Made by a program: the position numbers and the translations under genes. A DNA stretch of 64,000 nucleotides from DASUPK01 sp963819715 (GTDB lineage: Bacteria; Actinomycetota; Thermoleophilia; Solirubrobacterales; 70-9), in assembly GCA_963819715.1 (NCBI GenBank), contig CAWFXE010000002.1:806001-870000 (forward strand), read 5' to 3'. Below are positions 8,624 to 16,053 of this stretch, piece by piece. Position 1 is the stretch's first letter; every line of letters begins with the position of its first letter. The notes below the pieces were generated by a model that saw nothing but the letters and a program-made list of their open reading frames with translations, was not told where the DNA came from and made no database searches.

Positions 8624-8630
8624 TCACGGC

Positions 8631-9074
8631 ATGAAGATCGCCGTGGCCGCCGACGAACGTACCGGCGTCGCCGAGTTCGTGGTGGAGGAGCTGAGAAGGC
8701 GCGGGCACGAGCCGCTTCCCCATGGAGCTCTTGCGGAGGGCGAGCGCGACGACTGGGCCTGGGCGAGCGAAGCCGCGGCCCGCGACGTCGCGGAGGGACG
8801 GGCCGAGCAGGCCGTCGTCTGCTGCTGGACCGGGACCGGCGCCTCGATCGCGGCCAACAAGGTCGACGGGGTGCGCGCCGCGCTCTGCCCCGACGCCCAG
8901 ACGGCTGACGGCGCCCGGAAGTGGAACGACGCGAACGCCCTGGCGCTGAGCCTCCGAGCGACCTCCGAGGCAGAACTGACGGAGATCCTCGACGCCTGGT
9001 TCGGCGGCGTGCCCAGCTCCGAGGCCGCGGACGCCGCCAACGTCGAGCACCTCTCGGACATCGAGGGCGCATGA
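8631..9074 (+). CDS. RpiB/LacA/LacB-family sugar-phosphate isomerase-like protein
   Basis: 147 residues, the usual RpiB length. VVCCWTGTGASIAANKVDGVRAA aligns with the CGTGIG active-site loop and NDANALALSLR with the HNDANVLALG motif of ribose-5-phosphate isomerase B. The loop has Cys-Trp before the Gly-Thr-Gly and the motif lacks the leading His, so it may have a different sugar-phosphate substrate. Starts 7 bp after the sulfotransferase stop, and its stop overlaps the next start (ATGA). Confidence 0.75.
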   Translation: MKIAVAADERTGVAEFVVEELRRRGHEPLPHGALAEGERDDWAWASEAAARDVAEGRAEQAVVCCWTGTGASIAANKVDGVRAALCPDAQTADGARKWNDANALALSLRATSEAELTEILDAWFGGVPSSEAADAANVEHLSDIEGA

Positions 9075-9835
9075 GCGAGCTCCCGGGCGATACCCATCCG
9101 GTCCGCCGCCTCCTCCCCGACGAGGCCGAGACCACGGTCGCCGAGCAGCTGGACACGCTCGACCTGAAGGAGCTCGCGCATCCGGATCGGCCGTACCTGG
9201 TCCTCAACTTCGCCACGACCCTCGACGGCCGCGCCGCGATCTCCGGCCGCTCAGGCGCGATCGGCAGCGACACCGACACGGAGACGCTCCAGCGCCTGCG
9301 CACCCGCGTGGACGCGGTGATGATCGGCGCGGGGACCATGCGGGCGGAGCGCTACGGGCGAATGGTCGAGAACCCGGACTTCCGGGCCTACCGAGAGCGG
9401 ACCGGGCTCTCAGACGATCCCCTCGGGGTGATCGTCTCCAACCGCATGGAGCTCCCCTGGGACGCCGGCCTCTTCACCGATGGGGGCGGCCAGGTGGTGA
9501 TCTTCACGGCATCCGATCAGGAGCCGCCCGAGACCGCGACCCCCGTGACCGTCGTCCGGCACCCGGAGGGCGTGGAGCTCGACCGGGCGCTCGCCTGGCT
9601 GCTCACCGAGCGCAACATCAGGTCCATCCTCTGCGAGGGCGGGCCCACGCTTCACGGCAGGCTCCGCGAGGGCGGGCTCGCGGACGAGCTCTTCCTGACC
9701 ATCGCGCCGAAGATCGCCGGAGGAGAGGGTCCGAGGATCCTCGAGGGCGCGCTCCCGGACGTCGACCAGGTCGAGCTCGCCTGGCTGCTCGAGTCGAAGG
9801 GCGAGCTCTTCGCCCGCTATCGAGGAATCTCGTAG
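9071..9835 (+). CDS. RibD C-terminal domain (pyrimidine reductase-like) protein
   Basis: 254 residues from ATG 9071, overlapping the RpiB-like stop by 4 bp. FATTLDGRAAISGRSGAIGS, the DAVMIGAGTMRAERYG segment, and ILCEGGPTLHGRL are the NADPH and substrate motifs of the RibD_C (dihydrofolate reductase-like) fold used for the reductase step of riboflavin synthesis. The deaminase half of RibD is absent. Stand-alone members may reduce other deazaflavin or riboflavin precursors; an F420-type oxidoreductase is present in the window, but no link is shown. Confidence 0.8.
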   Translation: MSELPGDTHPVRRLLPDEAETTVAEQLDTLDLKELAHPDRPYLVLNFATTLDGRAAISGRSGAIGSDTDTETLQRLRTRVDAVMIGAGTMRAERYGRMVENPDFRAYRERTGLSDDPLGVIVSNRMELPWDAGLFTDGGGQVVIFTASDQEPPETATPVTVVRHPEGVELDRALAWLLTERNIRSILCEGGPTLHGRLREGGLADELFLTIAPKIAGGEGPRILEGALPDVDQVELAWLLESKGELFARYRGIS

Positions 9836-9841
9836 TAGGGT
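9836..9841 (+). promoter_or_regulatory. Leaderless-type -10 hexamer TAGGGT
   Basis: TAGGGT followed by 7 nt (CCAGATA) and the ATG of the acyl-CoA dehydrogenase at 9849. No Shine-Dalgarno sequence precedes that ATG, so transcription may begin at the start codon. Confidence 0.45.
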
Positions 9842-9848
9842 CCAGATA

Positions 9849-11096
9849 ATGGACTTCAATCCGTCGCCCGAGGTCGAGTCCCTCCGAGAGCGCATCGAGG
9901 CGTTCATGGATGAGCACTGCTACCCGGTCGAGGCGGAGGTCATCAGGGCAATCGACGATGAGGTCAAGCCCGGGGTCCCGTATCCCGAGATCCTGGTCGA
10001 CATCAGGGCGAAGGCGAAAGAACAGGGCCTCTGGAACCTCTTCCTCCCCGGCGATGAGCTCGGCGCCGGCCTGACCAACTGGGAGTACGGGATCCTCTGC
10101 GAGCAGATGGGGCGCAGCCCGATCGTCGCCCCGATGGCGTTCAACTGCTCCGCCCCCGACACCGGCAACAGCGAGATCCTCGCCGACCACGGCACGCCGG
10201 AGCAGAAGGCGGACTTCCTGCAGCGGCTCCTCGATGGCGAGATCCGCAGCTGCTTCTCGATGACCGAGCCCGAGGTCTCCGGCTCAGACCCGACGACACT
10301 GCAGACCCGCGCCGAGCTCGTCGACGGCGAGTGGGTGATCAACGGGCACAAGTGGTTCACCTCCGGCGCCAACGGCGCCGAGTTCGCGATCGCCATGGTG
10401 GTGACCGATCCCGACGCCGCCCCCTACACGCGGGCGAGCATGATCATCGTCCCCATCGACAACCCCGGCTTCGACCTGATCCGCAACGTCTCCGTGATGG
10501 GCCACGACGGCGGGCCCGGCCACTGCGAGGTCCGCTACACCGACTGCCGCGTGCCGGAGTCGAATCTGCTCGGCGAGCGCGGCGCCGGCTTCGTCATCGC
10601 CCAGGACCGCCTCGGCCCGGGCCGGATCCACCACTGCATGCGCGCGATCGGCACCGCCGAGCGGGCAATCGAGATGATGTGCGAGCGCGCCAACTCCCGC
10701 GAATCCTTCGGCGGCCCGCTGGCCGACAAGCAGTTCGTCCAGGACTTCGTCGCCAAGTCGCGGATGGAGGTCGACCAGGCCCGCCTCCTCACCCTCTACG
10801 CCGCCTGGCAGATGGACACCGAGGGGAAGCGCCGCGCCCGCCAGGCGATCTCGATGATCAAGGTCGTCGCGGCGAACGTCGTCATGGACGTGCTCGACCG
10901 CGCCATCCAGGTCCACGGCTCCCTCGGCATGTCGGACGACACCCCGCTCGCGGGCATGTGGCGCTTCAGCCGCATGCTGCGCGTCGCCGACGGCCCCGAC
11001 GAGGTCCACAAGATGGTGATCGCCCGCCGGGAGTTGAACCGCGCCGCAAAGCGCGCGGAGGCGCCGGCCGAAGAGCCGGCCAAGGCTCCGGCCTAG
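9849..11096 (+). CDS. Acyl-CoA dehydrogenase
   Basis: 415 residues. Acyl-CoA dehydrogenase fold: N-terminal helical domain, FSMTEPEVSGSDP (FAD-binding beta domain), WVINGHKWFTSGAN, and the C-terminal helical domain with RESFGGPLADKQFVQDFVA and a late VHGSLGMSDDTPLAGMW. FAD-dependent alpha,beta-desaturation of an acyl-CoA, with electrons to ETF, is the expected reaction; chain length is unknown. A short Ala/Glu/Pro tail ends the protein. It ends 4 bp inside the convergent aminoglycoside-phosphotransferase-like gene. The partner kinase-like gene is of the type found with ACAD10/11 enzymes. Confidence 0.9.
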   Translation: MDFNPSPEVESLRERIEAFMDEHCYPVEAEVIRAIDDEVKPGVPYPEILVDIRAKAKEQGLWNLFLPGDELGAGLTNWEYGILCEQMGRSPIVAPMAFNCSAPDTGNSEILADHGTPEQKADFLQRLLDGEIRSCFSMTEPEVSGSDPTTLQTRAELVDGEWVINGHKWFTSGANGAEFAIAMVVTDPDAAPYTRASMIIVPIDNPGFDLIRNVSVMGHDGGPGHCEVRYTDCRVPESNLLGERGAGFVIAQDRLGPGRIHHCMRAIGTAERAIEMMCERANSRESFGGPLADKQFVQDFVAKSRMEVDQARLLTLYAAWQMDTEGKRRARQAISMIKVVAANVVMDVLDRAIQVHGSLGMSDDTPLAGMWRFSRMLRVADGPDEVHKMVIARRELNRAAKRAEAPAEEPAKAPA

Positions 11097-12127
11097 GGAA
11101 GCCGGTTCGCGGCCTCGTCGGCCGCGTCCGCCAGGCGCTCGACGATCTTCGCGAACTCCTGGAAGCCCTCGTCGGTCTTGCCGTACTGCCCCGATGCGTA
11201 GCGGGCGTAGACGCCCTCGAGGATGATCGCCAGCTTCCAGAAGCCGAGGGCCATGAAGAAGTCGATCTGGCTCAGGTCGCGCCCCGACTTCTCGGCGTAG
11301 CGCTCCCGGACGTCGTCTCGATTCGGGAAGCCGGGCGCGATCGTCGCCGGAGCGAAGAGCGGCATGAAGGAATCCGATTCCTCCGACCAGTAGACGAGCA
11401 GCATCCCGACGTCGGCCAGCGGATCGCCGAGGGTGCAGAGCTCCCAGTCGACCACAGCGGCGACCTCGCCGGAGGGCGACAGGATCATGTTGTCCAGGCG
11501 ATAGTCGCCATGGACGATCGTCGCCGGCCCCTGCTCAGGGATCCGCGCCTGCAGGCGCTCGTGGACGGCGTCGACCGCCGGCAGCTCACGCGTCTTCGAT
11601 TTCTCCCACTGGCCCTGCCAGCGCTTCAGCTGCCTCTCGACGTAGGCCTCCTTGCGGCCGAGGTCCCCGAGGCCGACCGAATCGGGATCGACCTTGTGGA
11701 TCTCGACCAGGGTGTCGACGACTCGCTCGCCGATGGCGCGGCGCTCGTCCTGGTCGAACGACTCGGCTTCCTCTGCGGAGCGCAGAATCGGCCCGTCGAC
11801 GAAGCCCATCACGTAGAAGGGGGCCTCATTGACGGAATCGTCCTCACAGAGCCCGATCACCGGCGGCACCGGCACGGGCGTGTCCTGGAGTGCGGCGATC
11901 ACGCGGTGCTCGCGGCCCATGTCGTGAGCGGACCCCAATCGCTTGCCCAGGGGCGGGCGACGGAGCGCCCAGGCGTGGCCGGCCGTGTCCTTGACGCCGA
12001 AGGTCATGTTCGACCGTCCGCCGGAGATGCGGTCGAAGCTCAGCGGAAGCTCGACGGCGGGGACGTTCGCCTCGAACCAGCCCTCGACGCCGGCGCGGTC
12101 GATCCCCTCGATAGCCTCCTCCGCCAT
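11093..12127 (-). CDS. Aminoglycoside phosphotransferase (APH) family protein, ACAD10/11-type
   Basis: 344 residues from ATG 12127 (begins MAEEAIEGIDRAG); the frame extends further upstream but only through sequence antisense to the HAD gene. SGGRSNMTFGVKD is the nucleotide loop, IVHGDYRLDNMI the catalytic loop with Asp, and VVDWELCTLGDPLAD the metal-binding DxD-like motif. In eukaryotes this domain is fused to acyl-CoA dehydrogenase (ACAD10/11), where it phosphorylates 4-hydroxyacyl-CoA. A convergent acyl-CoA dehydrogenase directly downstream fits that role by inference. Its start codon shares the CATG tetramer with the HAD start. Confidence 0.85.
   Translation of the reverse strand: MAEEAIEGIDRAGVEGWFEANVPAVELPLSFDRISGGRSNMTFGVKDTAGHAWALRRPPLGKRLGSAHDMGREHRVIAALQDTPVPVPPVIGLCEDDSVNEAPFYVMGFVDGPILRSAEEAESFDQDERRAIGERVVDTLVEIHKVDPDSVGLGDLGRKEAYVERQLKRWQGQWEKSKTRELPAVDAVHERLQARIPEQGPATIVHGDYRLDNMILSPSGEVAAVVDWELCTLGDPLADVGMLLVYWSEESDSFMPLFAPATIAPGFPNRDDVRERYAEKSGRDLSQIDFFMALGFWKLAIILEGVYARYASGQYGKTDEGFQEFAKIVERLADAADEAANRLP
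12112..12117 (+). promoter_or_regulatory. Leaderless-type -10 hexamer TAGCCT (HAD gene)
   Basis: TAGCCT, 8 nt, then the HAD ATG at 12126. It lies inside the APH coding region, as any HAD promoter must because the two start codons overlap. Confidence 0.35.
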
Positions 12128-12752
12128 GGCGGGCAGCATATTCAGGGCTGTGCTCTTCGACTTTGGCGGGGTGTTGACCACACCGGTCTGGGACAGCTTC
12201 GCGGCGTTCTGCCGCAGCGAGGGCCTCGACCCGGACGCGATCAAGAACCTCTTTCGGAGCGACCCGGAGGCGCTCAAGGAGCTCCGCGCGCTGGAGACCG
12301 GCGAGCTGGATGAGAAGGACTTCGAGGCGACCTTCGGGAAGCGGCTCGGCCTGAAGAACCCGGAGGGACTGATCGACAGCATGTTCGCCGGCATGCTGCC
12401 GCTCGAGCCGATGGTCGACGCCGTACGGCGGATCCGGGCCAGCGAGTTGCTCACCGGGCTGGTCTCGAACAGCTGGAGCACAGCGCACTACGACCGCAAC
12501 CTGCTCGCCGAGCTCTTCGACACGGTGGTGATCTCCGCCGAGGTGGGCCTGCACAAGCCTCAGCCGGAGATCTACCTGCTCGCCGCCGAGCGACTCGAGG
12601 TCGAGCCGGGCGAATGCATCTTCGTCGACGACCTGGCTGAGAACTGCGACGGCGCCGAGGCGGTCGGTATGACCGCCGTACGCTTCCGCCACCCTCCGGA
12701 GACGATCGCCCGGCTCACCGAGCTCACGGGTCTTGCCCTCGCGCCTGCCTAA
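12126..12752 (+). CDS. HAD-superfamily hydrolase
   Basis: 208 residues from ATG 12126. Motif I is at the very N-terminus (LFDFGGVLT; Asp near residue 11, with the second Asp replaced by Gly as in epoxide hydrolase/ACAD10-like HADs), motif II is the SNSW Ser, motif III the Lys of GLHKPQPEIY and motif IV FVDDLAENCDGA. Human ACAD10 combines exactly a HAD, an APH and an acyl-CoA dehydrogenase domain; here the three are separate neighbouring genes. The natural N-terminus makes the shared CATG start convincing. The 3' end overlaps the convergent EamA gene by 4 bp. Confidence 0.85.
   Translation: MAGSIFRAVLFDFGGVLTTPVWDSFAAFCRSEGLDPDAIKNLFRSDPEALKELRALETGELDEKDFEATFGKRLGLKNPEGLIDSMFAGMLPLEPMVDAVRRIRASELLTGLVSNSWSTAHYDRNLLAELFDTVVISAEVGLHKPQPEIYLLAAERLEVEPGECIFVDDLAENCDGAEAVGMTAVRFRHPPETIARLTELTGLALAPA
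12135..12140 (-). promoter_or_regulatory. Leaderless-type -10 hexamer TATGCT (APH gene)
   Basis: Read on the minus strand, TATGCT is followed by 7 nt (GCCCGCC) and the ATG of the APH-family gene. No Shine-Dalgarno sequence is present. The hexamer lies within HAD codons 4-5. Confidence 0.4.
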
Positions 12753-13585
12753 CTACCTGCCGCGATCAGCGCGACCCCCAGCAGGGCGAGCACTACTCCG
12801 GCCCATTGGATCCGCGCGAGCCGCTCGCCCAGAACACCATGCGCGAGCGCGATGGTGAAGGCCGGATACATCGAGCCCCCCACGGCCACCACCGGGAGAA
12901 CGCCCTTGGTCGACGCCACCGCGAACAGCGTGTTGGCAAGTACGTCGAAGAACCCGATGACGAGAAGGATCGAGATCGAGCCCGACAGGGCTGCCAGGTG
13001 AGGCCGCGAGATGAGCAGGGCGATCGCAACGGTCGCCACGCCGCCGACTCGAACCGCCAGGACCGCCCATCCCGGCCGATCGGCGGCCGCGACGTCGAGC
13101 CCGGTGAAGAAGACCCCGAATCCGAGACCCGCGAGGATCGCCAGGATGATCGACCTGCGTGCCACGCCGGCGTGCTCGGGCTGCTCCTCGTAGCCGAGGA
13201 TTACCACGCCGGCGATCGCGGGCAGCAGGCCGATCAGCTGGATCGCCGCAGGCGCATCGCCTCTGGCCAGGCCGACGCCCACGGGCACCACCACCCCCAG
13301 CGAGGCGATCGGAGCGACCACGCTCACGGTCCCCATGGCCATCGCCGCGTAAAACGCCCAGAGGCCGCCGAGGGAGGCCGCCCCCGCCACGGCTGCGATG
13401 GCGAGCTTGTCGGCGGAGATCGGATCGGCGCCGAGCAGCACGATCAGGATCCCGATGAGGATCAATCCGGCGGGCTGCGAGACCGCCAGTACGCCGAGGA
13501 CGGGCAGGCGCCTGCTCGTCAGGCCGCCGAGGAAGTCCGAGACTCCCCAGGAGAAGGCCGACGCGAGACTGAACGCGAAGGCGAC
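12749..13585 (-). CDS. EamA/DMT-superfamily transporter without a canonical start codon
   Basis: The frame encodes a ten-helix drug/metabolite transporter of the EamA type. The only ATG/GTG/TTG start is TTG at 13465, which would remove helix 1. Upstream, the same frame continues 40 codons to 13585 with a typical EamA first helix and loop (SAFSWGVSDFLGG, then TSRRLPVLGVLAVSQ). The first codon of this part is GTC at 13583-13585, overlapping the upstream TAG stop by one base (TAGTC), where a GTG would give the usual TAGTG overlap. From GTC the protein has 278 residues, normal for the family. Substrate unknown. Confidence 0.75.
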   Translation of the reverse strand, partial: VAFAFSLASAFSWGVSDFLGGLTSRRLPVLGVLAVSQPAGLILIGILIVLLGADPISADKLAIAAVAGAASLGGLWAFYAAMAMGTVSVVAPIASLGVVVPVGVGLARGDAPAAIQLIGLLPAIAGVVILGYEEQPEHAGVARRSIILAILAGLGFGVFFTGLDVAAADRPGWAVLAVRVGGVATVAIALLISRPHLAALSGSISILLVIGFFDVLANTLFAVASTKGVLPVVAVGGSMYPAFTIALAHGVLGERLARIQWAGVVLALLGVALIAAGS

Positions 13586-14126
13586 TACTTGCCGAGCAGG
13601 CCGTTGAGAGTGTTGTTGACGCCGCCGACGACGTTGTTGAGCGTGTCGTTCAGCGTGTCGGTCGCCCCGCCGGTGATACCGCCGCTGCCGGTGCTGGGCA
13701 GGTTGATGTTGGGCACGGTGGGTGTGTCGATCGTCGGCACCTGGGTCCCACTCGTGTCACCGCTCGATCCGCCGGATCCGCCGGATCGCCGGATCCGCTG
13801 GATCCGCTGCTCGAGTCGCTGGTGCCCGTCGAGCCCCCGCTGCCACCCGGGGCGTTCCCTGGCGCGGAAGGGCTGTTGCTGTTGGTGGTCTGCCTGCTGG
13901 CGAGCGCCGCCACGGCCCGGTTCAGCCTGCTCGGGGCGGCCTGGGCAGCCGCCGGAACGGCATCGGGGCCGTTGGTGACGGATGAGAGCCCCCCTGCGAC
14001 GCCGGAGAAGCCTGTCCCGAAGCCGATCAGGGCGGCCACGGCGACAGGTACGGCGAAAAGAGCCGCTCCGGCCAATCCTCGCGCCACGATCCTCCGGCGC
14101 CACCACGCAAGTAATCCTTTACCCAT
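13585..14126 (-). pseudogene. Secreted Ser/Gly-linker protein broken by a 1-nt frameshift in a 9-nt repeat
   Basis: The ATG at 14126 follows AGGGGA. It encodes a basic start, a hydrophobic segment (LAGAALFAVPVAVAALIGF), an Ala-rich region and a Ser/Gly/Thr linker. The frame shifts within a 9-nt repeat near 13780-13787, where one unit has 8 nt. After the shift, the other frame encodes a plausible C-terminus (SGGSSGDTSG, then a TIDTPTVPNINLPSTGSGG tract and Asn/Leu-rich NDTLNNVVGGVNNTLNG) ending at 13585. With the base restored this is one exported protein of about 180 residues. As written, translation reads into an Arg/Pro-rich tail ending at 13650. It could be a real mutation, slippage-based switching, or an assembly error. 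Confidence 0.6.
13766..13809. repeat. Imperfect 9-nt tandem repeat (GCCGGATCC units)
   Basis: On the plus strand the units read GCCGGATCC, GCCGGATC (8 nt), GCCGGATCC and GCTGGATCC, then a degenerate unit. They code for the Gly/Ser linker of the broken secreted protein. The 8-nt unit at 13780-13787 causes the frame change. Confidence 0.8.
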
Positions 14127-14176
14127 CAGTTTCCCCTGGCCGTAGTGTACGCAAAGAACAGGGATCCCCAAAAACG

Positions 14177-15688
14177 ATGAGTTTCAACCCATCATTAACC
14201 GCGCGCCTGCGAATCGGATTCCTGGTTCTGTTCGCGCTGCTCCTGATCGTCTCCCTCCTGGGCGTGGGCAGGCTGTTCCAGATCCGGGTCGACTACGAGA
14301 ACAACATCACCCGGTATTTCCAGTTGGAGCTCACGACCGAACGGCTGCGGTCGGCGTTCATCCTCGAGCAGGCCGCCGCCCGGCCCGCAACCGCCCACCA
14401 GAAGCCGAGTCAGCTGGAGCTGAACTCCGCAGCCTCGAGCTTCACCGATGCCGCCGGGAAGGGCCGTGATCTGACCGACGACGACGCGACCCTGACCTCG
14501 AAGCTGAACGGGTTGATCGCAAGCGAGGCGGCCTGGCGAAAGTCCGTCGCCGAGCCGCTGATCCACGAACAGGTCCCGCGCGTCGAGGTCGAGCGCCGGC
14601 TCACCCCGGCGGTCACCAACAGCGGCGATGCGTTGGCGACGGCGACGAGCGCCGCGCGGGATACAGCCCGCGACAAAGCCCGCACCGACACGCGCAACAC
14701 GACGATCCTCGTCGCCGCCGGCCTGGGAGGCGCGCTGCTCGCCGCCCTGATCCTCTTCTCGGGGCTGATCAACTCGATGCGGGCCCCGCTCGGCCGGCTC
14801 GTCGAGGGCGCCCGGCGCCTGGCGGGAGGTGACCTGCGCACCCGGGTGCAGGTCGGCGGACCCGTCGAGATCGCGACCCTCGGCCGCGCGTTCAACGAGA
14901 TGGCCAACTCGCTCGAGCGCGACGCGCGGGAACGCGACCGCGTCGAGCAGATGAAGGACGACTTCGTGCTGACCGTCTCGCACGAGCTGAGAACGCCGGT
15001 GACGGTGGTCAAAGGCTTCGCGGAGATGCTCACGGCGCAGCGCAAGTCGCTCAATTCGCGGCAGTTCGAGGCGGCGGAGGTGATCGCCGAGAGCGCCGGC
15101 CAACTCCAGAAGATGATCAACGACCTGCTCGATCTGGCCCGCAGCGACGCGGGCAAGCTCCGGATCGAGCCCGAGCCGACCGACGTTCGCGCGCTCGCGC
15201 AACGCATCGGCAGGCAGATGCGTCCGAACTTCGAGAACAAGGACCAGCGCTTCACGGTCAGCGTCGAGAAGGACCTGCCCGAGATCCAGGCCGACGCCGG
15301 CAGGATCGGGCAGGTGCTCGCCAACCTGCTCACCAACGCGAACAAGTACGCCGCGGAGGGATCACAGGTCAGGCTCGCGGCGACCCGGGTCGGCGATGAG
15401 GTCGAGTTCGCCGTCTCCGACAACGGCCCGGGCCTCGACGAGGAGCAACTCGACCACGTCTTCGACCGCTTCTGGAGGGCCGACAGCAGCGAGTCGCAGT
15501 CCGTCGGGGGAACCGGCCTCGGCCTGGCGATCGCGAAATCGCTGGTTGAGTTGCACGGCGGAGCGATCTCCGCAAGCTCGTCTCCGGGCGAGGGCGCTAC
15601 CTTTCGCTTCGTGCTGCCGATCGCCAGGGATGGCCGACCGACTCCAGAGGCACCCGCCAGCAGGACGAAGGCGGGAGCCGCCGGATGA
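14177..15688 (+). CDS. Membrane sensor histidine kinase
   Basis: 503 residues from ATG 14177 (MSFNPSLTARLRIGF); the frame is open further upstream, but that part is antisense to the secreted-protein gene. Helix 1 at about residues 13-35, an extracytoplasmic helical sensor region to about 170, helix 2 at about 174-197, then HAMP, a HisKA domain with phospho-accepting His269 in SHELRTP, and a HATPase domain with N box (LTNANKY), G1 (SDNGPGL), F box and GGTGLGLAI. The linked response regulator begins in the stop codon (ATGA). The signal is unknown; the small secreted protein encoded divergently may be a target or ligand. Confidence 0.9.
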   Translation: MSFNPSLTARLRIGFLVLFALLLIVSLLGVGRLFQIRVDYENNITRYFQLELTTERLRSAFILEQAAARPATAHQKPSQLELNSAASSFTDAAGKGRDLTDDDATLTSKLNGLIASEAAWRKSVAEPLIHEQVPRVEVERRLTPAVTNSGDALATATSAARDTARDKARTDTRNTTILVAAGLGGALLAALILFSGLINSMRAPLGRLVEGARRLAGGDLRTRVQVGGPVEIATLGRAFNEMANSLERDARERDRVEQMKDDFVLTVSHELRTPVTVVKGFAEMLTAQRKSLNSRQFEAAEVIAESAGQLQKMINDLLDLARSDAGKLRIEPEPTDVRALAQRIGRQMRPNFENKDQRFTVSVEKDLPEIQADAGRIGQVLANLLTNANKYAAEGSQVRLAATRVGDEVEFAVSDNGPGLDEEQLDHVFDRFWRADSSESQSVGGTGLGLAIAKSLVELHGGAISASSSPGEGATFRFVLPIARDGRPTPEAPASRTKAGAAG

Positions 15689-16053
15689 CGCGACTGCTCG
15701 TTGCGGACGACTCCGAGACCGTCCTCCTGATGCTCCAGCGCCGGCTGGAGATGGAGGGCTACGAGGTCGTCACCGCGACCGACGGGGTCGAGGCGCTCGA
15801 TCGCCTGCGCGAGGCGGGCGCGGAGGAGCCCGACGTCATCCTGCTCGACGCGATGATGCCCAACAAGTCGGGGACCGAGGTTCTCGAGGAGATCCGGGGC
15901 GAGGGGTCGAAGATCCCGGTGCTGATGATCTCCGCCCACCTCGACGCGCAGGAGCCCGAGCGAATGCGCAAGCTGGGCGCGACGGACATCATCCCGAAAC
16001 CCTTCGAATGGGAGGACCTGATCGCGAAGATCGAAGAGGTCCGGGGCGCCTAG
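15685..16053 (+). CDS. Single-domain response regulator (CheY-like receiver)
   Basis: 122 residues, ATG overlapping the kinase stop by 4 bp. Acidic pocket Asp8-Asp9, phosphorylation site Asp55 in VILLDAMMP, and Lys in IIPKPFEW. There is no output domain, so it acts by protein contact or in a phosphorelay. Its TAG abuts the helicase TAG on the other strand (TAGCTAG), so the two transcription units converge with no gap. Confidence 0.9.
   Translation: MTRLLVADDSETVLLMLQRRLEMEGYEVVTATDGVEALDRLREAGAEEPDVILLDAMMPNKSGTEVLEEIRGEGSKIPVLMISAHLDAQEPERMRKLGATDIIPKPFEWEDLIAKIEEVRGA

Noticed and set aside
10331..12313. Very long plus-strand frame (660 codons)
   Set aside because: Overlaps acyl-CoA dehydrogenase and APH genes fully; composition is Arg/His/Pro-rich as in shadow frames of high-GC DNA.
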